Source: Halomonas urumqiensis
GTDB taxonomy: Bacteria; Pseudomonadota; Gammaproteobacteria; Pseudomonadales; Halomonadaceae
Assembly: GCF_003028575.1 (NCBI RefSeq)
Contig: NZ_PYUD01000001.1
Location: 496,001 to 560,000 of the forward strand
DNA: 64,000 nt
Reading direction: 5' to 3'
In this document: positions 25,391 to 33,581 of the stretch, piece by piece
Layout: every line of letters begins with the position of its first letter
Numbering within the stretch: position 1 is the first letter of the stretch
The notes under the pieces: generated by a model
Databases searched by the model: none
Seen by the model: only the letters and a program-made list of their open reading frames with translations
Told to the model about the DNA's origin: nothing
Program-made: the position numbers and the translations under genes

Positions 25391-25753
25391 ATGAGTGATA
25401 CACCAATTCGCGCCGTCAAGTTCGACCACCGCGATACGACCTTTCGCCATCGTGGCGGCCCGCCCGGGCATGCCGCGATCGGGCGCACCGTGGACAGCTC
25501 CCTGAGCGAGACCATGGGCGCGGGGTTCGCCCGCTGGGAAGGGGCCGAAGTGGCCTGGACACTGCTCTACGACGAGGTGATCTTCGTCATCGAGGGTGAG
25601 CTCGAGGTCACCGCCGCCGGCGAGACCCATCGCGTGACCCCGGGTCAGATGCTATGGATTCCCGAGGGTACCGAGCTGGTCTACAGTGGCCATGCGCTGT
25701 TCGGGTATGCCCTCTATCCAGGCAACTGGAAGGTGCTGCACGGGATGGGGTGA
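25391..25753 (+). CDS. Cupin-domain protein (EutQ-like)
   Basis: A 120-residue single-domain cupin. The double-stranded beta-helix is recognisable in LLYDEVIFVIEGELEVTAAG and VTPGQMLWIPEGTELVYS, the latter corresponding to cupin motif 2. Similar proteins are often annotated as ethanolamine-utilisation EutQ-like cupins. The usual motif-1 metal histidines are not both visible (the segment reads DEVIFVIEGE), so metal binding is uncertain. It starts 13 bp after the oxidoreductase stop, with AGGA upstream, and is the last gene of the oxygenase operon. A role as an isomerase-like helper enzyme or as a small-molecule sensor is possible. Confidence 0.75.
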   Translation: MSDTPIRAVKFDHRDTTFRHRGGPPGHAAIGRTVDSSLSETMGAGFARWEGAEVAWTLLYDEVIFVIEGELEVTAAGETHRVTPGQMLWIPEGTELVYSGHALFGYALYPGNWKVLHGMG

Positions 25754-25853
25754 ATCGTGGACGGGTCGGGTGGAACGTCCATGGGGTGAGGCCATCAGGT
25801 GTTTGCGTGGGTTGAGAAGGGGCGGTGCCACGGCCGCTTCCTGAGGACTCACT

Positions 25854-25995
25854 ATGCTACCCGCCTCACAGGCGCTTCCCTTTTCGGTGGAAGCGGTGCG
25901 TGAACTGCTGGCCATGTCGGACCGTCCCGACATGGCCTGTCAGGAGGTCGATGCCATTGCCAAACACCATCTGGAAGAAGTGGAGTCTAGGCTCA
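25854..25995 (+). pseudogene. Remnant of a MerR-family regulator (C-terminal helix region)
   Basis: The translated stretch FSVEAVRELLAMSDRPD then EVDAIAKHHLEEVESRLSR matches the dimerisation helix of MerR-type metal or stress regulators (compare FSLEEIRELLxLxDxP...CxEVDxIxxxHLxxVExRI). No DNA-binding domain is encoded upstream: the frame has a stop at 25842, twelve bases before the first ATG. Downstream it runs into the 3' end of the oppositely oriented racemase gene, and the coiled coil breaks off. It looks like a truncated relic at the junction between two gene blocks. Confidence 0.6.
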
Positions 25996-26679
25996 GTCGG
26001 CACTGGCGTGCTGAGTCACGTAATCGAGCGCTTGGGAGAAACCATCCATCACCTCGAGGCCATGGAGTGTTTCAAGCGCATGGCCCCGACCAGCGAAGGC
26101 GCCTGAGCCGAGTACGATGGCAGTGGCACCCTGGGCCTTGGCTTGCGTCACCAAATCGTGAAGGAGGGCTTCGGCCTGGACGGTCTTGGCCGCGGTCTCG
26201 GTTACGCCAATCCCGGTGGCCTTTACCGTGCAGCGCTCGCTCATGCCGTAGCGCTTACAAAGGCCCTCGATGGTGGGCACCGCTTCGTCAAAGGTGGTGA
26301 TCACCGTAAAGGGACCGCCAGTGGCGTGAGCGTAGCGAATACCCGCTTCTGCCAAGCTGATCACTGGTGCTCGAGTCAGCATCCGGGCTTCGGCGACGGC
26401 GATGTCGTCGAAGCAGGCGAGAATGTAGCCTGCGTATCCTTCAGCCATGCGCTCTCGGATCAGCTCGAGCACGCAGCTCTTCGCTTGAGCCTTGTCCCGC
26501 TCGCTTTCCACCGCGTAGGGGCCTTGCTCCGGGCTCACTACGTCAATGATCATTCCCGGGGAGGCCAGGGCCTGTAACGCCTGGCGAATGCTGTCTGTCA
26601 CCTTGTCGTTGGTATTGGGGTTGATGGCCAGGAAGCGCCGCGTACCTATCACTGAATCCAGGTTGTCGTTGTCCGCCAT
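25993..26679 (-). CDS. Aspartate/glutamate/hydantoin racemase-superfamily protein
   Basis: A 228-residue protein of the hydantoin/Asp-Glu racemase family: RFLAINPNTNDKVTDSI start, GPYAVESERD near 53, the first catalytic cysteine at Cys89 in ILACFDDIA, and TFDEAVPTIEG. The second catalytic position, usually Cys in an LGCAG(M/L) motif, is Ser192 here (VLGSGAFAGRG). Two-base racemisation would therefore be impaired or the chemistry changed, for example to an isomerase. ATG 26679 overlaps the TRAP large-permease stop (ATGA), so the 244-residue reading is rejected. It is the last gene of a TRAP operon under an RpiR regulator and probably acts on the imported compound. Confidence 0.82.
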   Translation of the reverse strand: MADNDNLDSVIGTRRFLAINPNTNDKVTDSIRQALQALASPGMIIDVVSPEQGPYAVESERDKAQAKSCVLELIRERMAEGYAGYILACFDDIAVAEARMLTRAPVISLAEAGIRYAHATGGPFTVITTFDEAVPTIEGLCKRYGMSERCTVKATGIGVTETAAKTVQAEALLHDLVTQAKAQGATAIVLGSGAFAGRGHALETLHGLEVMDGFSQALDYVTQHASAD

Positions 26680-27983
26680 CAGCGCCCCGCGAACAGGTCG
26701 GGAAGCCACATGACGATTCCGGGCCAAATCATGATCGCGAGTGTGAACAACCCCATGATGATGACGAACGGCATGGACCCCCAGATGACATCGTTAAAGC
26801 TGCCGCCATCCTTGCGTACGCCTTGCACCACGAACAGGTTCATGCCCACCGGAGGAGTGATCAGGGCGATTTCGCACATCAGGACGATAAAAATACCGAA
26901 CCAGATGGGGTCCACACCCACGGCCATCACCATCGGCACGGTGATCGGCACCGTCAGTACCATCATCGACATGGCATCCATGAACGTGCCAAGCACCAGG
27001 TAGAAGACCAGTAGCACCAATAGCAGCCCGACATGAGTGAGACCAAAGGTGGCAACCCACTGGGTCAGCGCCTGGGTAACGCCCAGCATGGAGATGGTCA
27101 CGTTGAGCAGCAGGGCGCACATCAGCACGATGATCACCATGCCCGTCGTCTTGGCTGCTTGCACCGAGCAGTGAGCCAGCAGGTCAACGCTCAGCTTGCC
27201 CCCGAACACGATGAAGGCGAGCGCGATCATCACACCGATGGCAGCGGATTCCGTTGGCGTGGCCAGCCCACCGTAAATGCTGCCCATCACCACCCCGAAG
27301 ATCACCACCGGCGGTATCAGGTGCTTTGACATGGCCAGTTTCTCGGCGAACGGCAGGTTTACCTCGGCCATGGCTTCCTTGCCGGCCTTGCCGTGAGCAA
27401 GGAACAGGTAGATCGAGAAGAGCAGGGCAAGGGCGATGCCCGGCATCAGTCCCGCGGCGAACAGCTGGCTGACCGAGGCGTTGGCCAACTGGCCGTACAC
27501 CAGCAAGTTGATACTCGGCGGTATCAGGATACCCAGAGTGCCGCCGGCAGCCAGCGAGCCGAGCGAGGGGCGCACCGGATATCGATACTTCTGCAGCGCG
27601 GGAAGCGAAATGGTGCCCACCGTGGCCGCAGTGGCCACCGACGAGCCCGAGGTGGCGGAGAATAGCGTGCAGGTGGCGATGTTGGTGTGCAAAAGCCCGC
27701 CCGGCAGACGGTTGAACCACACGGAGAGCGCGGCGTACATGCGGTCGGCAATACCGCCACGCAGCAGCAATTCGCCCAGTAGCATGAAGAGCGGAATGGC
27801 CAGCATGGAGGGGCTGTTGAGGCTGCTCCAGATGACGCCGCCCATCATGTCCACCATCGGCGCGCCGTTCATCAGATAGCCGCCCACCGCGCCGACGAAC
27901 AGAATCGCGACCGCCACCGGCAGGCCGAGCAGCATCAGCCCCAACATGATCAGAAAGGCGGTACCGATCAGTGTAATGCTCAT
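26679..27983 (-). CDS. TRAP transporter large permease (DctM)
   Basis: A 434-residue membrane protein with DctM hallmarks: GLPVAVAILFVGAVGGYLMNG, MLAIPLFMLLGELLLRGGIADRMY, SATSGSSVATAATVGTISLPAL, LGILIPPSINLLVYGQLANASV, and C-terminal VDPIWFGIFIVLMCEIALITPPVGMNLFV. It is the sodium-driven translocation subunit. Its start overlaps the small-permease stop by four bases (ATGA), and its stop overlaps the racemase start in the same way, so the three genes are tightly coupled. The substrate is unknown. Confidence 0.94.
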   Translation of the reverse strand: MSITLIGTAFLIMLGLMLLGLPVAVAILFVGAVGGYLMNGAPMVDMMGGVIWSSLNSPSMLAIPLFMLLGELLLRGGIADRMYAALSVWFNRLPGGLLHTNIATCTLFSATSGSSVATAATVGTISLPALQKYRYPVRPSLGSLAAGGTLGILIPPSINLLVYGQLANASVSQLFAAGLMPGIALALLFSIYLFLAHGKAGKEAMAEVNLPFAEKLAMSKHLIPPVVIFGVVMGSIYGGLATPTESAAIGVMIALAFIVFGGKLSVDLLAHCSVQAAKTTGMVIIVLMCALLLNVTISMLGVTQALTQWVATFGLTHVGLLLVLLVFYLVLGTFMDAMSMMVLTVPITVPMVMAVGVDPIWFGIFIVLMCEIALITPPVGMNLFVVQGVRKDGGSFNDVIWGSMPFVIIMGLFTLAIMIWPGIVMWLPDLFAGR

Positions 27984-28549
27984 GGCTGACCCCCTGCGCG
28001 TTTCCCAAGTTCAGCCAGCTCTTCCTCAAGCTCATCCTGGGTTGAGCTCGGTCCGAAACGGCGGTTAAGTGCATGCCAGTCGCGCTTGAACAGCAGGCGC
28101 AATGCCTGCATGGAAAGCACGAAGGCGGCCAGAGCGAAGGCAGACATGGCCACCAGCCAGACCGACTGCGGGTAGATCAGTGGCGTGGCCCAGGGCGTCT
28201 GAGCGATGGAACGGTACATATGGGTATCGATCACAGTTTGTACGGTGAAATAGATCAGGAAGACCGCCAGCAGCCCCAGCGAGAGGGCTGCCAGCGCATT
28301 GAGCACGGCCTGAACGGTGCTTGGCAGGCGCATGTGCAGCAAATTGATGCGGATATGCGCTTGTTCGACCATGGCGACACAGAACGCCAGCGGTGCAGCG
28401 ATGGCAATGGCATAACCCCCAAGCTCTTCGACACCGCCAATCGACATGGCAAAGAACTTGCGGATTAGCGTTTCGACCGTGATCAGCAGGGCGAGCAGAA
28501 GCATCATGGCGCCGAACAGGATCCCGAGAAAGCGGGCATAGGTGTTCAT
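27980..28549 (-). CDS. TRAP transporter small permease (DctQ)
   Basis: A 189-residue four-helix membrane protein of the DctQ family: LITVETLIRKFFAMSIGGVEELGGYAIAIAAPLAF, then EQAHIRINLLHMRLP and TPLIYPQSVWLVAMSAFALAA. An acidic tail (DELEEELAEL) follows the last helix. ATG 28549 fits the family's usual start; the longer 216-residue reading adds a hydrophilic, unrelated leader and would overlap the dctP end. It sits 16 bp after the binding-protein gene and couples by ATGA to the large permease gene. Confidence 0.9.
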   Translation of the reverse strand: MNTYARFLGILFGAMMLLLALLITVETLIRKFFAMSIGGVEELGGYAIAIAAPLAFCVAMVEQAHIRINLLHMRLPSTVQAVLNALAALSLGLLAVFLIYFTVQTVIDTHMYRSIAQTPWATPLIYPQSVWLVAMSAFALAAFVLSMQALRLLFKRDWHALNRRFGPSSTQDELEEELAELGKRAGGQP

Positions 28550-28565
28550 CGTCGACTCCGAGTGA

Positions 28566-29603
28566 TCACAGGCCGAGCTTCTGGCCAACGGTCTCGCGCC
28601 AGACAGCTTCGCAGTCGTCGGCAACGGCATTGCACTGGCTTGCCCAGGTTGGCAATGAGACCTCTTCTACCGCGGCAGCCACTTTATCCAGGTCTTCCTG
28701 GGCGACCGGCACTTCAGTGAGCGAATAGGACGTGCCGAATTCGCAGGGAGACTCGCCGGCATTACAGCGCATGGCGTCTTCGTAAAGCGCTTCGGAATAG
28801 CCCCAGATATCATTGCTCAGCTCGGCAATGGCGCCTTCAAGCTCCACCTGCTGTTGTTCAGTGAGGCTATTCCAGGTGTCCAGGTTGATGGCATAGCCAT
28901 TGACGGCCAGTTGCAGTGCGATAGGCAGCACCGTGCTGGTGGATTCGGGCCAGCCGCCTGAATTGGCCGAGGCCGGGCCGGTGATGGCACAGTCGATAAC
29001 CCCGCGCGAGAGCGACTGCTGCACGTCGCCGAACGGCATCGCAATGCCCGTGGCACCCAGCCCGCCGACGAAGTTGGCGGCACTCTGGTCACCCACCCGC
29101 ACGCGCTTGCCCTGCAGATCGCTCAATCCGCCGATCTCGTCTCGACAAAAGATGATCTGGGGGCCAGCTGGCCATACGCCCAGCAATTTGGCATTGAAGC
29201 GCTCCTGCAGCCGCGAATCCACATAATCCGAGTAAGCGTCAATGTTCTCGCGGCCGGCCTCGAAGCTGGTATTCATGCCTATCAGGTCCAATCCCAGAAT
29301 GGAGGGCTCGTCCCGGCTGACCTGTGGGCCGCGCAGCGAGACGATATCGAACAGTCCTGAGCGCAGCACACGCAGGCCGTCGGTATCGGGAATGCCTGCC
29401 ACATCCACCGGCAAATATTCCACATTGGCCTCGATGCCGGTGTGCTCGGAAAAGGACTCGAAGAATGGCTGCTCCTTCTGCTGGGCGATCATGCCTGAGC
29501 CGGCGGGCTGGCCCAGCACCTTAAGTGACAAGGGACTGGCCTGTGCGGCCGTAGCCAGCAGGGTGGAGGTGATGGCGGTAACAAGGGCGGTACGTTTCAA
29601 CAT
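28566..29603 (-). CDS. TRAP transporter substrate-binding protein (DctP)
   Basis: A 345-residue periplasmic binding protein. The signal peptide covers about residues 1-24 (MLKRTALV, hydrophobic core, cleavage after AQA). The mature part has LKVLGQPAGSGMIAQQKEQPFFESF, DLQGKRVRVGDQSAANFV at the conserved ligand-arginine region, and QQSLSRGVIDCAITGP. Start 29603 is chosen because AGGA lies seven bases upstream; ATG 29609 is too close to it. It is the first gene of the TRAP-racemase operon and is preceded by palindromes that match a site at the RpiR gene. Confidence 0.9.
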   Translation of the reverse strand: MLKRTALVTAITSTLLATAAQASPLSLKVLGQPAGSGMIAQQKEQPFFESFSEHTGIEANVEYLPVDVAGIPDTDGLRVLRSGLFDIVSLRGPQVSRDEPSILGLDLIGMNTSFEAGRENIDAYSDYVDSRLQERFNAKLLGVWPAGPQIIFCRDEIGGLSDLQGKRVRVGDQSAANFVGGLGATGIAMPFGDVQQSLSRGVIDCAITGPASANSGGWPESTSTVLPIALQLAVNGYAINLDTWNSLTEQQQVELEGAIAELSNDIWGYSEALYEDAMRCNAGESPCEFGTSYSLTEVPVAQEDLDKVAAAVEEVSLPTWASQCNAVADDCEAVWRETVGQKLGL

Positions 29604-29722
29604 GGTCATGTCCTGTAATGAGCGAAAGACTAGCGCCGTGTTCGACGTTGCCGTGCTGATTGGGCGTGATACGGGTTCAGCACATCGCCGGATCGCAGCA
29701 GCGGCTGTATTTGGTGATCCAT

Positions 29723-29760
29723 ATTTCATGCCATGTATTCCATGAAATTAAAATTTCATG
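29723..29760 (-). promoter_or_regulatory. Palindromic operator cluster upstream of the TRAP-racemase operon
   Basis: Three ATTTCATG-type half sites. CATGAAATT (29741-29749) and AATTTCATG (29752-29760) form a near-perfect 20-bp palindrome. ATTTCATG at 29723-29730 also pairs with CATGAAAT at 29741-29748 across a 10-bp spacer. The cluster lies 120-160 bp upstream of the dctP start. The same TGAAA/TTTCA core recurs at the start of the rpiR gene, so these are likely binding sites of that regulator. Confidence 0.65.
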
Positions 29761-29878
29761 TCCAAAACAGCTGCTTAGATCGACGGCTTTATCCTGAGCA
29801 GAATGCGCGGCGAGAAGCGGGGTGCACGACATGGGTGCAAGGAAGGCTGAGAGTGCGCCAGGAGGGTGCTAGGTGTGA

Positions 29879-30736
29879 CTACAATTCTTCCAGTCGATCG
29901 TTCAGGGTCTCAATTTTACGCAGGCGGCTACGCGAGGCGTCGTTTGCCGCCTCGATGGTACGCATGGCCAATAGGTGGCACAGCGCCATGACGGCGGTGT
30001 GATTGAACAGCGGCCCGGCGGCCAGGGTGTGACAGCGGAAGTGCCAGGTGGCGACAGGCTCCAGCTCAAGCCCTTCGTCGGTAATGTATAGCAGCTTCGC
30101 TCCGCACTTCCTGGCGTGGGCCAGAAGGTGCTCGTTAACCGCCACGCGGCGCCTTAGACCGAACACGATGACGCAATCAGTTTCTTGAAAGTTGACCAGA
30201 TGCTCGCCCAGAGTTTCACCGCCACCGGGCAGGCTGACGACCTGTTCGATCACTTGCGTGAGTTGCCAGCGCAGATAGTCGGCGAAGGAGTGACTGGCAC
30301 GAAAGCCAATTACCCAGGTCTTGCGCGCGGAGAGAATGGCTTGGGCCACTGCATCCACTTCTGCTTGGGTGATGGTGGCAAAGGTGCGGTCGAGGTTGGC
30401 CTTGCCCTGCTCCAGGTTGAGCGCCAGGGAGGACTCGGCCTGGTTGAGCGAAGGGTTAGGCAGGAACAGCCGCGAGCCCGTACTCTGTTCCTCGCGGGCG
30501 TGCTTGCGGGCAGCCTCGTAACTTTCGTAGCCCAGCCGCCGGACGAAGCGCGAAACCGTCGCCCTGGAGACGTTGGCGAATTTCGCCAACTCTTTTGCAT
30601 CGTAACTGGCAAGTTCTCCCGGGAAGTCGCAAACGAACTCACCCAGACGACGCTCGGCAGGGTGGAGCGACGGGAGTGCGCTACGTACACGAGCAAGAAA
30701 TGAGCGTTCCTTGGTAGGTCTGGACATAGGCGCCAT
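29879..30736 (-). CDS. RpiR/MurR-family transcriptional regulator (HTH-SIS)
   Basis: A 285-residue regulator. Residues 1-80 form the RpiR helix-turn-helix (SLHPAERRLGEFVCDFPGEL, then ELAKFANVSRATVSRFVRRLG, a classic recognition helix). Residues about 125-255 form a SIS domain (ARKTWVIGFRASHSFADYLRWQL and DCVIVFGLRRRVAVNEHLL) that binds a sugar phosphate or another small effector. It lies upstream of, and on the same strand as, the TRAP-racemase operon. Some RpiR regulators control amino-acid or hydantoin catabolism rather than sugars, which would fit the racemase. ATG 30736 lies within its own candidate operator; ATG 30727 is an alternative start. Confidence 0.92.
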   Translation of the reverse strand: MAPMSRPTKERSFLARVRSALPSLHPAERRLGEFVCDFPGELASYDAKELAKFANVSRATVSRFVRRLGYESYEAARKHAREEQSTGSRLFLPNPSLNQAESSLALNLEQGKANLDRTFATITQAEVDAVAQAILSARKTWVIGFRASHSFADYLRWQLTQVIEQVVSLPGGGETLGEHLVNFQETDCVIVFGLRRRVAVNEHLLAHARKCGAKLLYITDEGLELEPVATWHFRCHTLAAGPLFNHTAVMALCHLLAMRTIEAANDASRSRLRKIETLNDRLEEL

Positions 30737-30751
30737 GAAAATTCAGTTTCA
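30736..30751 (-). promoter_or_regulatory. Candidate autoregulatory operator at the rpiR start codon
   Basis: TGAAA (30736-30740) and TTTCA (30747-30751) form an inverted repeat with a 6-bp spacer directly over the translation start of the RpiR gene. The arms match the core of the larger palindromes at 29723-29760, so repression by its own product is likely. Confidence 0.5.
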
Positions 30752-30929
30752 CGCATTGTGTGCTTTGGCCGCATTTCGCGCAAATGTCATCAATGTGACG
30801 AGGTGGCTCGGATCATGACAGCGCCATAATTGGCAGACCCACACCCATCCGGTCAGTACCTCCCGTGGGTTCGAGACTCAGGTATCCTCTCGTCTGTGCG
30901 ACTGGGTCTTTGACGATGAGGGAGTCACG

Positions 30930-31733
30930 ATGAGCCTGCGATGGCTGTTGCGCTTGCCATGGGTGATTTGCCTGGCGCTGCTGGTCGGCTGCGAGGAGAC
31001 GCCGACCGGTCGCTCCCAACTGGCCCTGGTGCCGGAAACCCTGATGGCCCGGATGGGCGAGGACGCCTTCGAGCAGTTGCGTCACCGCCAGCCGGTGTCT
31101 GGTAATGCGTCCATCGACCACCAGGTGCAGTGTGTGGCCCGGCAGGTGGTGGCCGCCGCCGAGGCGCGCTATCCGGCGGCCGACCTCCCCGAGGCCTGGG
31201 AGGTGGTTGTCTTCGAGGATGCCTCGCCCAACGCCTTCGCCCTGCCGGGTGGGCGCATCGGCGTGCATACCGGCCTGTTGCAGGTGGCCGAAACGCCGGA
31301 CCAGTTGGCGGCGGTGATCGGCCATGAAGTGGGCCATGTGCTGGCCGACCATGGCAATGAACGGCTTACCCAGCAACTCGGCATCAAGGCCGCGCTGCTG
31401 TTGGTGGGAATCTTCGCGGATGGGGATCTGGGGCAGCAGCAGTTGATGCAGGCCCTGGGCCTCGGCGCCCAGCTCGGCATCAGCCTGCCGTTCAGCCGCG
31501 CCCACGAGGAAGAAGCCGACCTGATGGGCCTAGCGATCATGGCGCAGGCGGGATTCGACCCGCAGCAGAGCGTGGCGCTGTGGCGCAACATGGCCGCCGC
31601 CGGCGGTGGTCAGCCCCCCGAGTTCCTCTCCACCCATCCCGCCAACGACTCGCGCATCGACGCCCTGCAGCAGGGCATGGAGGAGGCCGTCGCCACCTAC
31701 CGCGCCGCGACACCGGCTGACTGTTCCGGGTAG
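30930..31733 (+). CDS. M48-family metalloprotease lipoprotein
   Basis: A 267-residue zinc protease with a lipoprotein signal: MSLRWLLRLPWVICLALLVGC, with Cys20-21 as the lipobox cysteine after LVG. The zinc motif HEVGH sits in AAVIGHEVGHVLADHGNER near residue 130, and the third ligand is in AHEEEADLMGLAIM. The C-terminal part (FLSTHPANDSRIDALQ) is typical of the M48C/LoiP-like group of periplasmic, membrane-anchored proteases that act in envelope quality control. GGGAG precedes the ATG. It stands alone between the RpiR gene and a tRNA gene. Confidence 0.92.
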   Translation: MSLRWLLRLPWVICLALLVGCEETPTGRSQLALVPETLMARMGEDAFEQLRHRQPVSGNASIDHQVQCVARQVVAAAEARYPAADLPEAWEVVVFEDASPNAFALPGGRIGVHTGLLQVAETPDQLAAVIGHEVGHVLADHGNERLTQQLGIKAALLLVGIFADGDLGQQQLMQALGLGAQLGISLPFSRAHEEEADLMGLAIMAQAGFDPQQSVALWRNMAAAGGGQPPEFLSTHPANDSRIDALQQGMEEAVATYRAATPADCSG

Positions 31734-31809
31734 TAGGACGTCGCCTTTGAAAACGAAAGGGTGGAATCGATGTTGGAGCGAGTATGGGAAGGGATGCCCG
31801 GAAATCGAT

Positions 31810-31886
31810 TGGCGCCCCCATCAGGATTCGAACCTGAGACCTTCCCCTTAGGAGGGGGACGCTCTATCCAGCTGAGCTATGGGGGC
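31810..31886 (-). tRNA. tRNA-Arg (anticodon CCT)
   Basis: On the minus strand the 77 bases fold into a full cloverleaf: a 7-bp acceptor stem GCCCCCA/TGGGGGC, a D arm with TAGCTCAGCTGGATAGAGC, an anticodon arm TCCCC-CTCCTAA-GGGGA giving anticodon CCT, a short variable loop, and a T arm with GGTTCGAATCC. The 3' CCA is encoded (31810-31812). It reads the AGG arginine codon. It is transcribed opposite to both flanking genes. Confidence 0.96.
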
Positions 31887-32008
31887 CGAGCGCTGCGCAT
31901 TATAGGGAAATTCCCTCGCGAGATAAACCGCTGTGCCGGCCTCGCGCCCTGCCGGGGTGGCGGTTTGCCTGCTAGTCTGAATGCTTGGCTGGCTAGGGAG
32001 GGCAGGGG

Positions 32009-33511
32009 ATGGAGCTTCGTGACTACCGCGCGCATGACGCCCTGGGGTTGGCGGCGCTGATTCGGCGTGGCGAGGTGAGCTGGCAGGAGGTGTTCGCGGC
32101 GGGGTGTCTGGCCATCGAAACGGCCAACCCGAGCCTTGGTGCGGTGGTGCGAACGCGCTTCGAGCGCGCCGAACGTGAGGGACTTCAGGTCGATCCGGCT
32201 TCTCCCTTCGCCGGGGTGCCGACCCTGACCAAGGATCTGTTGATGGGGCTGGCCGGTGAGCCCATGGCGTTGGGGAGTGCCGCCATGCGGGAGTGGCGCG
32301 CCACCGAGGATGCCAGCCTGGTGACCCGGATGCGTGAGGCGGGGCTGGTGATTCTTGGCCAGACCGCTACCCCGGAGCTAGGCCTGATGGGCATCACCGA
32401 GCCGCGCGCCTTCCCCCATCCACGCAATCCCTGGCAGCCGGACCACTCGCCCGGTGGCTCCAGCGGTGGCGCCGCGGCGGCGGTGGCGGCGGGGCTGGTG
32501 CCGCTGGCCATGGCGGGCGACGGGGGCGGGTCGATACGTATTCCCGCCAGCCATTGCGGGCTCTTCGGGCTCAAGCCATCTCGGGGGCGCGTGCCGCTGG
32601 GGCCGATGTTCGCCGAGGTGTGGCAGGGCGCGGTGGTCGAGCATGCCGTCACACGCAGTGTGCGCGACAGCGCGGCATTGCTGGATGCCACCAATGGCAT
32701 GGATAAGGGCGGCCCCTTTCCATTGCCGCGTGAAACCGGGTTTCTGGCGGCGATGGAACGACCGCCCCGGTCGCTGCGCGTGGCCGTATCGCTGGGTGAG
32801 CCGTTTGGTGCCTCGCTTGGCACGCAGCTCGACCCGCAGGTGCGTGAAGCGGTCGAGGCGGCCGCCATGCGGCTGTCTCAACTGGGGCACCATGTCGAAT
32901 GGGCGCAGCCGCCCGTGGATGGCGAGGCACTGGCCGACAGCTACCTGACGCTCTATCTTGGCCACCTGGCCGCCGATCTGGCGTGGGTCGCCGGGCAGAC
33001 CGGGGTTCCGGTGAGCCGGCTCGACATCGAACCGAGCACGCGCGCCATCGGTCGGCTGGGGCGCCATTTGCTGGCACGCGACTACGAACTCGCCAAGCGC
33101 TACTGGAATCGGGTGGCCCGTGACATGGCGGCCTTCCATGAGCGTTTCGATATCCTGCTGATGCCGGTGGCGGCCAAGCCCGCGCCACGCTTGGGTGAAC
33201 TGTATCCAAGCCGGGCGCGCGAACGCCTGATGGCGCTGCTGGGGATTCCCGGGGTCTCCTGGTTGGCACTGAAGGGCGGCATGCTCGAACGGCTGGCCGC
33301 CGATGCCCTGCGCATGACCCCATTCACCCAGCTTGCCAACCTGACCGGCCAGCCGGCCATGTCACTGCCCTTGCATGTCACCAGGGAAGGGCTTCCGGTC
33401 GGCGTTCAGGTGGTCGGGCCCATGGGTGATGAGCGCACCTTGCTGGCCTTGGCCGCGCAGCTCGAGGCGGATAGCGGCTGGGGAGATCACCTGCCAGTCC
33501 CTCCTCCTTGA
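32009..33511 (+). CDS. Amidase (amidase-signature family)
   Basis: A 500-residue serine amidase of the AS family. The Ser-cisSer-Lys triad is visible: Lys in [10 protein letters not shown] near residue 75, the cis-Ser in [13 protein letters not shown] near 177, and upstream the family glycine/serine block [24 protein letters not shown] near 150. The C-terminal [27 protein letters not shown] is characteristic. The family hydrolyses a wide range of carboxamides in the cytoplasm, so the substrate cannot be fixed. It begins 122 bp after the tRNA gene and runs in the direction of cmoM, 70 bp further on. Confidence 0.92.
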   Translation: MELRDYRAHDALGLAALIRRGEVSWQEVFAAGCLAIETANPSLGAVVRTRFERAEREGLQVDPASPFAGVPTLTKDLLMGLAGEPMALGSAAMREWRATEDASLVTRMREAGLVILGQTATPELGLMGITEPRAFPHPRNPWQPDHSPGGSSGGAAAAVAAGLVPLAMAGDGGGSIRIPASHCGLFGLKPSRGRVPLGPMFAEVWQGAVVEHAVTRSVRDSAALLDATNGMDKGGPFPLPRETGFLAAMERPPRSLRVAVSLGEPFGASLGTQLDPQVREAVEAAAMRLSQLGHHVEWAQPPVDGEALADSYLTLYLGHLAADLAWVAGQTGVPVSRLDIEPSTRAIGRLGRHLLARDYELAKRYWNRVARDMAAFHERFDILLMPVAAKPAPRLGELYPSRARERLMALLGIPGVSWLALKGGMLERLAADALRMTPFTQLANLTGQPAMSLPLHVTREGLPVGVQVVGPMGDERTLLALAAQLEADSGWGDHLPVPPP

Positions 33512-33581
33512 GTCGGTCGCCCCGTGAGTCGATAACCAAAGCCGGGTAGAATGCCGACGAATCCACGCCCATGGCGCCTTT

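Noticed and set aside
26143..26577. A plus-strand 144-codon frame inside the racemase gene
   Set aside because: It lies antisense to the racemase, which has clear motifs. No ribosome binding site or domain was seen.
31810..31886. tRNA-Arg gene as an integration site for a mobile element
   Set aside because: No integrase, no duplicated 3' end of the tRNA and no composition shift on either side were seen.
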